A stretch of 64,000 nucleotides of DNA from UBA9339 sp964535195 (GTDB lineage: Bacteria > Pseudomonadota > Gammaproteobacteria > UBA9339): positions 1-64,000 of the forward strand of contig CAZHSI010000003.1 in the NCBI GenBank assembly GCA_964535195.1. Direction: 5' to 3'. Shown here piece by piece: positions 54,829 through 63,255 of this stretch. The notes under the pieces are model-generated. The model did not search any database. It had not been told where the DNA came from and saw only the letters and a list, made by a program, of their open reading frames with translations. Position 1 is the stretch's first letter. Each line of letters starts with the position of its first letter. The position numbers and the translations under genes were made by a program.

Positions 54829-54966
54829 GAGGCGTTATAGGCATACATACACACTTTCCGCTGCCCCCCCCAAGATCCGTGCAAAACTATCTAAGCTAAT
54901 TCGGTCCTGTTTAACCCCAAATTATACTGGTAGCAAATCGAGAAAAAATTCCTTACAATTCCTCCT

Positions 54967-57795
54967 ATGTCAACTATATGTATCCGGGGTGCTCGCACTC
55001 ACAATTTAAAAAACATTGATCTTGATCTACCTCGAGATAAACTAATTGTTATTACTGGTCTCTCTGGCTCTGGAAAGTCGTCGCTCGCGTTTGATACACT
55101 TTATGCCGAAGGGCAAAGACGTTACGTTGAATCTTTATCCGCCTATGCCCGGCAATTTTTAGCGATCATGGAAAAACCTGACGTTGACCTAATTGAAGGG
55201 TTATCGCCAGCAATTTCCATTGAACAAAAATCAACCTCACACAATCCTCGCTCCACGGTAGGTACCGTAACTGAAATTTATGATTATCTACGCTTACTTT
55301 ACGCCCGCGCAGGCCAACCGCGCTGTCCCGAACACAAAATCACGCTCGAAGCTCAAACCATCAGTCAAATGACCGACAATGTTTTGGCGTTGCCTGAAGA
55401 GACCAAAGTTACTTTACTTGCACCCATCGTCACTGCACGCAAAGGGGAATACCTTAAACTTTTTGAAGATTTACAAGCACAGGGTTTTATCCGCGCACGC
55501 ATCGACGGTAAAATTGTTGAACTAGCGGCAGCACCAACCTTGAGCCTACATAAAGCACATACTATCGAAGTAGTGGTTGATCGGCTCAAAGTTAACCCTA
55601 AAATACGGGAAAGATTAGCTGCCTCATTTGAAACAGCTTTGCGCCTTACTAACAGCATTACTCGGATTATAATTCATCATGCCGACACCCCTGAAGAACG
55701 AGTTTTTTCAGCAAAATTTGCCTGCCCCATATGTGGTTATAGTTTAGCAGAACTGGAGCCACGGATGTTCTCCTTTAATAATCCCAACGGCGCATGCCCC
55801 AGCTGCGATGGCCTGGGGGTCAAACAATCGTTTACTGAAGAAAAAATTATCGTTGACCAACACTTGAGCCTTACTGATGGCGCTATTTGTGGTTGGGATC
55901 GCAGAAATCCTTATTATTTTTCACTGCTCACCTCTCTAGCCAATCATTATCATTTCGATCTTGATACTAAATTTACGGAACTACCAGCAAAAATAAAAAA
56001 AATTATCCTTTACGGCAGCGGCGAAGATGAAATTGCTTTTCATTATGTATTTGGCGGCGCCAAACGGGTAAAAAAAATTCATCCGTTTGAGGGGATCCTC
56101 CCTAACCTGGAGAGACGTTATCGCGACACGGAGTCGGAAGCCGCACGGGAAGAGTTAGCAAAATATTTAAGTGTCACTACTTGTCAAGAATGTGGCGGTA
56201 CCCGCTTAAAAAAAGCAGCCAACCATGTATTTATTGCCGAAAAAAATATCTCAGACATTACTGCACTGCCAATTGCTGAAGCATTAGAGTTTTTCGTCAC
56301 ACTAAAACTCCCCGATAAACGGGGAAAAATTGCGGCAAAAATCTTACAAGAGATTAATGACCGACTACGCTTTTTATTAAATGTTGGCCTGGAATATTTA
56401 AGCTTAAATCGCCGCGCGGAAACCTTATCTGGCGGTGAGGCACAAAGAATTAGATTGGCGAGTCAGTTAGGCTCAGGGTTAGTCGGCGTAATGTATATTC
56501 TCGATGAACCAACCATTGGCCTTCACCAAAGGGATAATCAGCGCTTGTTAAAAACCTTAACTAATTTACGTGACCTAGGCAATACCGTAATTGTCGTAGA
56601 ACACGATGAAGAGACAATTTTAACCGCAGACCATGTGGTTGATATTGGTCCTGCCGCCGGCATTCACGGTGGCAGCGTTGTGTTTCAAGGACCACCCCAA
56701 AAATTACTCTTAGAAAAAAACTCTCTCACCGGTAAATATTTATCAGGAACTTTAGCAGTTTCTCTCCCACCGCAACGAACGAGCTTTAATCCCAAAAAAG
56801 TTATAAGAATTTGTAACGCCAAACAAAATAACCTCAAAAATATTAACATCGATCTGCCTATAGGTTTATTCACTTGCATTACCGGGGTCTCTGGCTCGGG
56901 AAAATCAAGCTTAATTAACGATATTTTATATCCTGTCGCTGCTCGTGAACTAAACCAAGCTGCCTTTTCCTTACCGAAAACTTACGAAAAAATAGTTGGC
57001 TTAGCACAACTCGATAAAGTAGTGGCAATCGATCAAAGCCCCATTGGACGTACACCACGCTCTAACCCGGCAACCTATACCGGTTTATTCACGGAGATTC
57101 GCGATTTGTTTGCAAAAACCCCTGAGGCTCGTGCCCGAGGCTACAAAGCAGGTCGTTTTAGTTTCAACATCTCTGGCGGCAGATGTGAAGCATGCTTAGG
57201 CGATGGTTTAATTAAAGTTGAAATGCATTTTTTACCCGACATCTATGTCATGTGCGACGTCTGCAAAGGCGAAAGATATAACCGCGAAACTCTTGAAGTA
57301 ACTTACAAAGGCAAAAATATTGCAGAAGTTTTAGCCATGACTGTTGAGTCTGCTAGCCACTTCTTTGAGGCAATTCCTACGATTGCCCACAAATTACACA
57401 CACTAACCGAAGTTGGTCTGGCTTATATTCATTTAGGACAAAGTGCAACCACCTTGTCTGGGGGTGAAGCCCAAAGGATAAAATTATCTAAAGAGCTTTC
57501 TCGTCGTGGCACTGGCAATACTTTATATATCTTAGATGAACCCACTACCGGCTTACATTTTCATGATGTCAAACAACTGCTTAGCATCCTCCATAAACTG
57601 CGTGATCAGGGTAATACTATTGTCGTAATTGAACATAACTTAGACGTTATAAAAACAGCAGATTGGATCATCGACCTTGGCCCTGAAGGTGGCGATAAAG
57701 GTGGACAATTAGTGGTTGCTGGCACCCCAGAACAAGTAGCAAAAGATAATAATTCGTATACCGGCAAATTTTTACAAGAAAAACTACACAAATAA
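54967..57795 (+). CDS. uvrA: Excinuclease ABC subunit A
   Basis: The 942-residue protein (940 in E. coli) has two ABC ATPase modules, each with Walker A (GLSGSGKSSLAFDT at about 31 and GVSGSGKSSLINDI at about 640), and signature LSGGEAQRI twice. Zinc fingers are C-x2-C...C-x2-C near 253-280 (CPICGYS, CPSCDGLG) and CEACLGDGLI/CDVC near 740. It recognises DNA damage with UvrB in nucleotide excision repair. It lies alone here, without uvrB or ssb. Confidence 0.97.
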   Translation: MSTICIRGARTHNLKNIDLDLPRDKLIVITGLSGSGKSSLAFDTLYAEGQRRYVESLSAYARQFLAIMEKPDVDLIEGLSPAISIEQKSTSHNPRSTVGTVTEIYDYLRLLYARAGQPRCPEHKITLEAQTISQMTDNVLALPEETKVTLLAPIVTARKGEYLKLFEDLQAQGFIRARIDGKIVELAAAPTLSLHKAHTIEVVVDRLKVNPKIRERLAASFETALRLTNSITRIIIHHADTPEERVFSAKFACPICGYSLAELEPRMFSFNNPNGACPSCDGLGVKQSFTEEKIIVDQHLSLTDGAICGWDRRNPYYFSLLTSLANHYHFDLDTKFTELPAKIKKIILYGSGEDEIAFHYVFGGAKRVKKIHPFEGILPNLERRYRDTESEAAREELAKYLSVTTCQECGGTRLKKAANHVFIAEKNISDITALPIAEALEFFVTLKLPDKRGKIAAKILQEINDRLRFLLNVGLEYLSLNRRAETLSGGEAQRIRLASQLGSGLVGVMYILDEPTIGLHQRDNQRLLKTLTNLRDLGNTVIVVEHDEETILTADHVVDIGPAAGIHGGSVVFQGPPQKLLLEKNSLTGKYLSGTLAVSLPPQRTSFNPKKVIRICNAKQNNLKNINIDLPIGLFTCITGVSGSGKSSLINDILYPVAARELNQAAFSLPKTYEKIVGLAQLDKVVAIDQSPIGRTPRSNPATYTGLFTEIRDLFAKTPEARARGYKAGRFSFNISGGRCEACLGDGLIKVEMHFLPDIYVMCDVCKGERYNRETLEVTYKGKNIAEVLAMTVESASHFFEAIPTIAHKLHTLTEVGLAYIHLGQSATTLSGGEAQRIKLSKELSRRGTGNTLYILDEPTTGLHFHDVKQLLSILHKLRDQGNTIVVIEHNLDVIKTADWIIDLGPEGGDKGGQLVVAGTPEQVAKDNNSYTGKFLQEKLHK

Positions 57796-57809
57796 GAACC
57801 GATAATTCT

Positions 57810-58544
57810 TTAAAAATGGTACCGTAACCCTATCCCAGCATTAGTTGACCCAGCGCTCGCATTTCCGGAAAAAGTTCCCCAAGCAGTACAGCGATGGTGT
57901 AAGCGTAAGGCGAGCTCAAAATTTGGATGAGCAGGTAAAGCAAAAGTAACTTCTAATAATAGGTAGTTTAATAGACGATTAAACTCGCTATCTGGTTTAT
58001 CACTTTCTCTATCCGCAAACGGCGAATGGGAGCCATAAGAAACACCTTCACCAATCGCTATTGAGTTTTTCAGATATTGATGCCACGGAAAACGCGTAAA
58101 ACGCCACATTAAATATAAATTTCCTTCTTTAACGTTATCATGATGGGCATAATCGTGCCGATAAGCTAAATTACCCGCAACCTGAACCACATCAAATACT
58201 GGTTTAAAAAACCGGCGAAACAAATTATTTTGGTCAAGGGTATAAGCAACTTCTGCAGCATAAATATTTTCACCACAGGCAGTATATTTTCCCGTTAAGA
58301 CTTCACCAAAAACTTGCTTAGCTGTGCCGCCCCAATAAAATAAAACCGACCATGGTCCTAAAGTGGCATTATTAAAAACACGGGGGGTATCAGCCGCAAC
58401 ACGCAAAGATAAAGCAAAGAACAAACTCAAAACTAACAAGCAAAATGGAGCCCGCCGGTTCTTGCCATTCAATTTCTTGATTGTGCCCACTACTTTGTCA
58501 CGCGCAAAACCGCGTAGCATAAATTTAAACTTGGTAAAGACCAT
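57810..58544 (-). CDS. Outer-membrane beta-barrel protein, lipid A deacylase-like
   Basis: The 244-residue protein has a hydrophobic export signal (about residues 30-52, ending RVAA), then about 190 residues of alternating polar/apolar strands ending in the outer-membrane C-terminus GIGLRYHF with terminal Phe. The segment LALRLHHRCTAWGTFSG recalls the active-site His-Ser region of PagL/acyloxyacyl hydrolase-like proteins, although the usual Ser is not clear, so catalytic function is uncertain. Residues 1-20 are encoded by a family A repeat and form an unusual extension before the signal; the native start may be lost or internal. No RBS is evident before the ATG at 58544. Confidence 0.7.
   Translation of the reverse strand: MVFTKFKFMLRGFARDKVVGTIKKLNGKNRRAPFCLLVLSLFFALSLRVAADTPRVFNNATLGPWSVLFYWGGTAKQVFGEVLTGKYTACGENIYAAEVAYTLDQNNLFRRFFKPVFDVVQVAGNLAYRHDYAHHDNVKEGNLYLMWRFTRFPWHQYLKNSIAIGEGVSYGSHSPFADRESDKPDSEFNRLLNYLLLEVTFALPAHPNFELALRLHHRCTAWGTFSGNASAGSTNAGIGLRYHF
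58486..58532. repeat. Family A repeat, copy 6, inside a coding region
   Basis: CCCACTACTTTGTCACGCGC, AAAACCGCGTAGC and ATAAATTTAAACTTGG, a diverged core. It spans the first codons of the beta-barrel gene, which reads it as FKFMLRGFARDKVVG. Confidence 0.75.
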
Positions 58545-58604
58545 TGGTATGATATAATTTTCTATGTTTAAAAGTAAAAATGTAGTTACTGTAATTAAAT
58601 ATTT

Positions 58605-59705
58605 ATGAAAAGCAAGGAAAACTTTTTAGTAAAAAACATTTTTAAACCCCACCGCTTTCGCATTATTCATGGTATCAAAACTGCTTTGGGCTGCTTAATT
58701 GGCCTAGCTATAGAAAAATATTTTGCTTGGCCATCAGGGCAATGGGTTCCTATTACTATCATGGTGGTCATGAGCGCACAAACCCACTTCGGTGGGGCGG
58801 TACGTAAAGCCGCCATGAGATTTTTAGGAACCCTAGCGGGCGTAGCAACAACCATCACAGTTTTGTGGCTGTTCGGTGACAACACCACGGTAATTTTTAG
58901 TACCGTATTTGTTGCCAGCATCGTTTTTGCCTATATTGCCAGTGAACATGGAGATATCAATTATGCGGGAACCTTAGGTGGCGTTACGACTATCTTAATT
59001 TTAGGCGGACAACAAGTGGGGATAGATATAGCATTACAACGAGGGTTTTATATTACCGTTGGTATTATTATCGCTTTGCTAGTTTCCCGATTTATCTTTC
59101 CAATCCATGCTCGCGATCGCTTACGCTTCCATATAGCTGTTACTTTGCGTAATTTAAATAGCCTCTATGCTGCCGCCATTGACATAGAAAACCGACTGAA
59201 TCAAAAAGAGCATGAGACCTCGGTGCTAAATTCTAAAATAACCGAAGATATCGCCGCCCAACCCCGATTAGTTTATGAAGCAGTCATTGGCAGTAGAGAA
59301 TTTGCCACCAAGCAACCGATTTTCATGGCCATTCTTAGTAGTGAACAAAGCTTAAGCCATTTAATTAATTTAATATATCTTAGTCTACGTGAGGCAACTT
59401 CGCCCACCCTAATAAATCAACAATTAAATAAAATAATGTGGCTTCATAACATAATTAGCAATAATTTTAACCACTTAGCTAATTGCATAGACACCATAGA
59501 ACTACCGCAAAACACATTAATCTTATCAGAAACGTTAACTAAAATTACCCAAACTGCCGAAGAACTAACAAAAGAGACTAAAACTTATCAACTAATTGTA
59601 GGACATTCTTTTCTATTTCTTATAGGAGAATTAATCAAGGAACTAAAAAACATGGAAAAACTAATTTTAAAAGCAAATAGCAAAAAGCAGGATAATGTGG
59701 TATAA
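58605..59705 (+). CDS. FUSC-family inner-membrane protein (aromatic acid exporter-like)
   Basis: The 366-residue protein has about six N-terminal membrane helices (residues 20-165, including PSGQWVPITIMVVMSAQTHF and GTLAGVATTITVLWLFG), then a soluble helical half. This matches the FUSC/YccS/AaeB group, which exports aromatic acids or other organic anions. It starts at ATG 58605, and the 3' end lies 64 bases before skp. The substrate is unknown. Confidence 0.85.
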   Translation: MKSKENFLVKNIFKPHRFRIIHGIKTALGCLIGLAIEKYFAWPSGQWVPITIMVVMSAQTHFGGAVRKAAMRFLGTLAGVATTITVLWLFGDNTTVIFSTVFVASIVFAYIASEHGDINYAGTLGGVTTILILGGQQVGIDIALQRGFYITVGIIIALLVSRFIFPIHARDRLRFHIAVTLRNLNSLYAAAIDIENRLNQKEHETSVLNSKITEDIAAQPRLVYEAVIGSREFATKQPIFMAILSSEQSLSHLINLIYLSLREATSPTLINQQLNKIMWLHNIISNNFNHLANCIDTIELPQNTLILSETLTKITQTAEELTKETKTYQLIVGHSFLFLIGELIKELKNMEKLILKANSKKQDNVV

Positions 59706-59769
59706 AAGTGGCGTTAATAGATTCGGGGTATATACACCCTTTTTTAAAATTTTAATGGAGATTACTGTA

Positions 59770-60270
59770 ATGAAAAAAATGTTACTTGCAGCAACAACCG
59801 CATGTTGTTTATTACTAGGCACCGCAGCTTTTGCCGAGCTGAAAATTGGGGTAATTAACGTCAATGAAATTTTTCTGAAATCACCACAAATAGCTACAGC
59901 AAAAGCCAAATTTAAGAAAGATTTTGATGTCAAAGAAAAAGCATTAAATGAGGCACAAAAAAACTTTCAAAAAGCTATCGAAGATTTCAGCAAAAATAGC
60001 CCAACAATGAAAGAAGATGCAAAAAAAGCTGAACAACAAAAAATTGTTGACCAGCAAAAAAAGCTGCAAGAGATGCAAGCAAAGTTTCAAAATGAGGCTA
60101 ATGCTGCACAAGAAGACGCCTTAAAAGACTTCTCCAAGAAGATGGAAACAGCAGTTGCTAAAGTTGCTAAAGATAAAAGTCTCGACCTCGTTGTTGCTAA
60201 AGCAAGTCTCGCTTATAGCAAAGCAGAACTTGAGATTACTAGTGATGTCTTAAAAGTAATGACAAAATAA
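59770..60270 (+). CDS. skp: Periplasmic chaperone Skp/OmpH
   Basis: The 166-residue protein has a 22-residue signal peptide ending AFA, followed by ELKIGVINVNEIFLKSP (the family's strand and trimer contact) and long charged helices (about 40-125) that form the chaperone tentacles, then a C-terminal strand (LDLVVAKASLAYSKAELEIT). It holds unfolded outer-membrane proteins in the periplasm. GGAG lies 10 bases before the ATG. bamA and lpxD, the usual neighbours, are not here. A strong terminator follows. Confidence 0.92.
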   Translation: MKKMLLAATTACCLLLGTAAFAELKIGVINVNEIFLKSPQIATAKAKFKKDFDVKEKALNEAQKNFQKAIEDFSKNSPTMKEDAKKAEQQKIVDQQKKLQEMQAKFQNEANAAQEDALKDFSKKMETAVAKVAKDKSLDLVVAKASLAYSKAELEITSDVLKVMTK

Positions 60271-60290
60271 CTTGCTTAAATGGCTGTGAA

Positions 60291-60319
60291 AATAGGGGCG
60301 TAATCGCCCCTATTTTTTT
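60291..60319 (+). terminator. Rho-independent terminator after skp
   Basis: AATAGGGGCG/CGCCCCTATT around a TAAT loop, followed by TTTTT; perfect stem and T run, 21 bases after the skp stop. Confidence 0.93.
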
Positions 60320-60347
60320 AGAGTAAAGCTAATAACAGAACCACGAT

Positions 60348-60466
60348 ACCGCTCGTGAATTAAATTTAGGCATAGCGCCTTTTTACGACCGGACTTTCCT
60401 TGTGGGGAAACAACAAGGATCGTAAAAAAATAAAGAAACGCAACATCCAGTTAATTTACGAGCGGT
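60348..60466. repeat. Inverted-repeat element with nested hairpin, related to family A ends
   Basis: Outer ends ACCGCTCGTGAATTAA (60348-60363) and GTTAATTTACGAGCGGT (60450-60466) are near-perfect inverted repeats. Inside, TTTTTACGACC and CAAGGATCGTAAAAA pair again. The right end and the AACGCAACATC before it match the right end of the 19.2 kb repeat. The core CACGCG hairpin is absent, so this is a variant. It lies directly upstream of rsmE, ending 2 bases before its ATG. Confidence 0.8.
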
Positions 60467-60468
60467 AT

Positions 60469-61203
60469 ATGTCGCTACCTCGCATTTTTGTTACTACTAA
60501 GTTACATATAAAACAAAAGATCTCTTTAGGGGTTAATGCCTCTAAACATATTTTACAAGTCTTACGCTTAAAACCTAAAGACCAATTAATCGTTTTTAAC
60601 AACCCTGGCGGTGAATTTAAAGCCTCCATCTCGGCCATTAACAAACATGAAGCCATCGTTTTTCTCGAAGAATTTATATCCCGCCAGAATGAATCGCCAT
60701 TAGCAATCCACCTAGGGCAGGGGGTTTCTCGCGGTGACAAAATGGATTTTACGATTCAAAAAACTGTTGAGCTCGGAGTCAATGCTATTACCCCGTTATT
60801 TACTGCTTATTGCAATGTTAAACTCGATGCTGCACGTTTAGCAAAACGTCATCATCATTGGCAAGGGATAGCAATTAACGCCGCCGAACAATCTGGGCGT
60901 TGCTATGTCCCGCAAGTTTTTCCTGGAAAAGATTTAACCACATGGCTAAACACTACCTCATCTGATTTATGCTTGGTGCTCGAACCAAGTGCACCAAACA
61001 AACTCAGCGCCCTCACTTTCAAAGAAAGACCAACCCAAATTACTCTCTTAGTTGGTCCAGAAGGAGGCTTAAGTAGGGAAGAGGTAACCCTTGCAAAAGA
61101 AAAATATTTTTTGCCAGTCACCCTTGGGCCAAGAATCCTTCGCACTGAGACCGCAGCTTTGACGGCCATCAGTATCTTGCAAGCCAAGTGGGGAGATTTG
61201 TAG
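60469..61203 (+). CDS. rsmE: 16S rRNA (uracil1498-N3)-methyltransferase RsmE
   Basis: The 244-residue SPOUT methyltransferase has an N-terminal PUA-like part (MSLPRIFVTTKLHIKQKISL) and the C-terminal knot with LLVGPEGGLSREEV and LGPRILRTETAALTA, the SAM-binding trefoil loops. It methylates U1498 of 16S rRNA. The ATG at 60469 is chosen since earlier codons belong to the repeat. The repeat's right arm supplies the sequence in place of the RBS (GAGCGG). Confidence 0.95.
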   Translation: MSLPRIFVTTKLHIKQKISLGVNASKHILQVLRLKPKDQLIVFNNPGGEFKASISAINKHEAIVFLEEFISRQNESPLAIHLGQGVSRGDKMDFTIQKTVELGVNAITPLFTAYCNVKLDAARLAKRHHHWQGIAINAAEQSGRCYVPQVFPGKDLTTWLNTTSSDLCLVLEPSAPNKLSALTFKERPTQITLLVGPEGGLSREEVTLAKEKYFLPVTLGPRILRTETAALTAISILQAKWGDL

Positions 61204-61396
61204 ATCCGAACCCTACGGCCTAAAAAAATGTGCGCTTGCGGTTGGGCTAGCACGAAATTTTGCGCCTGTAAGCGCCATTAATCCTGGTTCTACTTTTGTA
61301 AAGCTCCTCTAGCCGATAAATTTCTCCATCGCTGTGTTTGCCTGCTAAAACCACGGTGATTAGATGTTTTTTTCTTCATCGCCCACCGCGTGATGG

Positions 61397-61861
61397 CTAG
61401 GGAAAACGAGCACCTTTACCTTTCATCAACTTTTGCTTTTGGCGATCCCATTCGCGGCGTTTTTCGGTCTCACGTTTATCGTAAAGCTTTTTCCCTCGAG
61501 CAAGGGCAACCTCCACTTTAACCCGATTATTTTTCCAATGTAGGTTTAGGGGCACAAGCGTGTAACCTTTGCGTTCTGCTGCCCCAATTAATTTATCTAA
61601 CTCCCTTTTATTAAGCAGGAGTTTACGACTACGATCAGGCACCGCTTCAATATGGGTAGAAACGGTAGCTAAAGGAGAGATATGTGCGTTTATTAGATAC
61701 GCCTCACCACCTTTAATGATAATGTGACTTTCAGCGATTTGCGCCTTACCTGCCCGCAAGCTTTTAACTTCCCAACCAGCAAGCACCACACCAGCTTCTA
61801 GAGTATCTTCTATCTGGTAGTTGTGCCGAGCTTTTCGGTTGTCAGAAATTAACTGGGACAT
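61397..61861 (-). CDS. smpB: tmRNA-binding protein SmpB
   Basis: The 154-residue protein binds tmRNA and delivers it to stalled ribosomes. Family blocks are NRKARHNYQIEDTLEAGVVL, GWEVKSLRAGKAQIAESH, LIGAAERKGYTLVPL and the basic C-terminal tail (YDKRETEKRREWDRQK). All are present. It is divergent in position from rsmE, with a 193-base gap in which I do not find tmRNA. bamE lies upstream on the same strand. Confidence 0.96.
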   Translation of the reverse strand: MSQLISDNRKARHNYQIEDTLEAGVVLAGWEVKSLRAGKAQIAESHIIIKGGEAYLINAHISPLATVSTHIEAVPDRSRKLLLNKRELDKLIGAAERKGYTLVPLNLHWKNNRVKVEVALARGKKLYDKRETEKRREWDRQKQKLMKGKGARFP

Positions 61862-61901
61862 TGGCTACACTTAATTTTATTTGCGGCAATATTTGCGTAT
61901 A

Positions 61902-62291
61902 TTACTGTATTGAGCTTAGCTTATCGTTCTTAAACTTAAGAACTAATTTTTTCTTATCGATTTTGCCACCATTGATCTGTTTGGTACAAGCATAGAGCCA
62001 AATATTTTCATCAAACGGATCGATTAACACCGGGCTACCTAATAAGGTCTTAACCCCATCTTTGCTCAACCCTAAAGATAATTGTGAGATAATTTTTTTA
62101 TCAAGAATATTGCCCTGCTCCACGTCGACTTGATAGGGGGAACACCCCACAAGCAAAGCCAAGACAGCAACAGCCGCGATGCTCCCACGGACCAAGGCTG
62201 AAGCCTTGTGCAATTGGCCCAAGCAATAATCCCGAGTAATTCCTTTATTGTGGCGCGTGGTCAGCAGAACGAATAGTTTTATAAGTGTCAT
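61902..62291 (-). CDS. bamE: Outer-membrane assembly lipoprotein BamE (SmpA/OmlA)
   Basis: The SmpA/OmlA lipoprotein has a lipobox LALLVGC followed by SPYQVDVEQGN, the family's first mature block, then QLSLGLSKDGVKTLLGSPV and IDPFDENIWLYACTK. It is part of the BAM complex for outer-membrane protein insertion. From the ATG at 62291 the lipobox lies about 50 residues in, which is too far for a normal signal. An internal TTG at 62195 would give a 17-residue signal peptide and is likelier to be the true start. The mature part is intact. The pairing with smpB is common in this class. Confidence 0.9.
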   Translation of the reverse strand: MTLIKLFVLLTTRHNKGITRDYCLGQLHKASALVRGSIAAVAVLALLVGCSPYQVDVEQGNILDKKIISQLSLGLSKDGVKTLLGSPVLIDPFDENIWLYACTKQINGGKIDKKKLVLKFKNDKLSSIQ

Positions 62292-62405
62292 GTCTAATCT
62301 CAACAAAGCGATTTTTTAACAGATTCTTATGTTAACCGGTGGCCTTTTGTAAATCAAATAGTAATTTGCTATAATAGCATCCGAAAAAATTAACTGGGAA
62401 TGGTT

Positions 62406-62717
62406 ATGGCAGCCAATGACAAGGATTCACAAGCAATTTACGATATTTGGACCCAACGCAGTTTGGGCATCGAACTACCACAAAACCTAGAAGATGTTAA
62501 TGCTACAGATATTGAGTATATCTGCAATAACTCTTTTCCGTTTTTACAAATCATTAATTCTAACGCGGTGTTCGATGAAGAAACTTCAACAAAGTTTATA
62601 ACCACCTCTACTGGCTGGGTAATTCATGACTATGGAGACGCAATCAGCGTCTCGGCACCTCCAGGAAATAACAATCACAATGAAGAGAAAAAGGGGGCAG
62701 CGGATGTCGGCCAATAG
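62406..62717 (+). CDS. Small protein of unknown function
   Basis: The 103-residue acidic protein starts MAANDKDSQAIYDIWTQRSL, with a middle DIEYICNNSFPFLQIINSNA and a polar tail (NNNHNEEKKGAADVGQ). It has no membrane segment. Start at 62406 sits six bases after GGGA, preferred to the ATG two codons earlier. Its end overlaps the next gene by 14 bases, so the two are probably co-translated. I do not recognise a family. Confidence 0.6.
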   Translation: MAANDKDSQAIYDIWTQRSLGIELPQNLEDVNATDIEYICNNSFPFLQIINSNAVFDEETSTKFITTSTGWVIHDYGDAISVSAPPGNNNHNEEKKGAADVGQ

Positions 62718-63009
62718 AAACCTTACTAAGGAACAAATAGCCACGGCTGCTGAGATTGCTGACATTATTGCTGCCAAAGGCTGGGAAAATGCTGAAGTAA
62801 TCGCCGGCACTAAAAGCATATTACGTTATCTTTGGATTGAATTAAAAAAATATGGCATCGAGCTCAAAGGTTATGATAATGACGCTAATGACGAAAAATG
62901 TTACGCACGTCTTATGCAATACGCTAAAACAAACGGGTTACCCTGGCAAAAACAACCGCCAGTAAAACCTGAAGAACCAATCATGGTTGGTGGCGCTGGA
63001 GAAACATAA
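62704..63009 (+). CDS. Small protein of unknown function, coupled to the preceding gene
   Basis: The 101-residue protein starts MSANRNLTKEQIATAAEIAD, with a helical middle (GTKSILRYLWIELKKYGIEL) and a Pro-rich tail (PPVKPEEPIMVGG). AGGGGGCAGCGG precedes the ATG. The 14-base overlap with the upstream frame suggests translational coupling and a joint function. I do not recognise a family. Confidence 0.6.
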   Translation: MSANRNLTKEQIATAAEIADIIAAKGWENAEVIAGTKSILRYLWIELKKYGIELKGYDNDANDEKCYARLMQYAKTNGLPWQKQPPVKPEEPIMVGGAGET

Positions 63010-63255
63010 ATAGACAATAGACATCGGCAGCAAACATATATTTAGCATAATTTTACTGCGTTTCTCGAGCTTAGGTTTTGGTAATTGCTATATCCCAGCC
63101 TTGTTGGTTTGCTGAAAAGCGCTCAGATCAAACCGCGTTTTTTGCGACGCAGCCTGGGGTTTAATGAACAAGCATATGTTATGCTTGTTAGAGCACAATA
63201 AAATTATGCTGAATAGCTACAAATATGGAAGACAAATTTTTTAGAGAGGACCGCT

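Noticed and set aside
61204..61396. tmRNA (ssrA) next to smpB
   Set aside because: No tRNA-like 3' end or tag-coding segment is visible in the gap.
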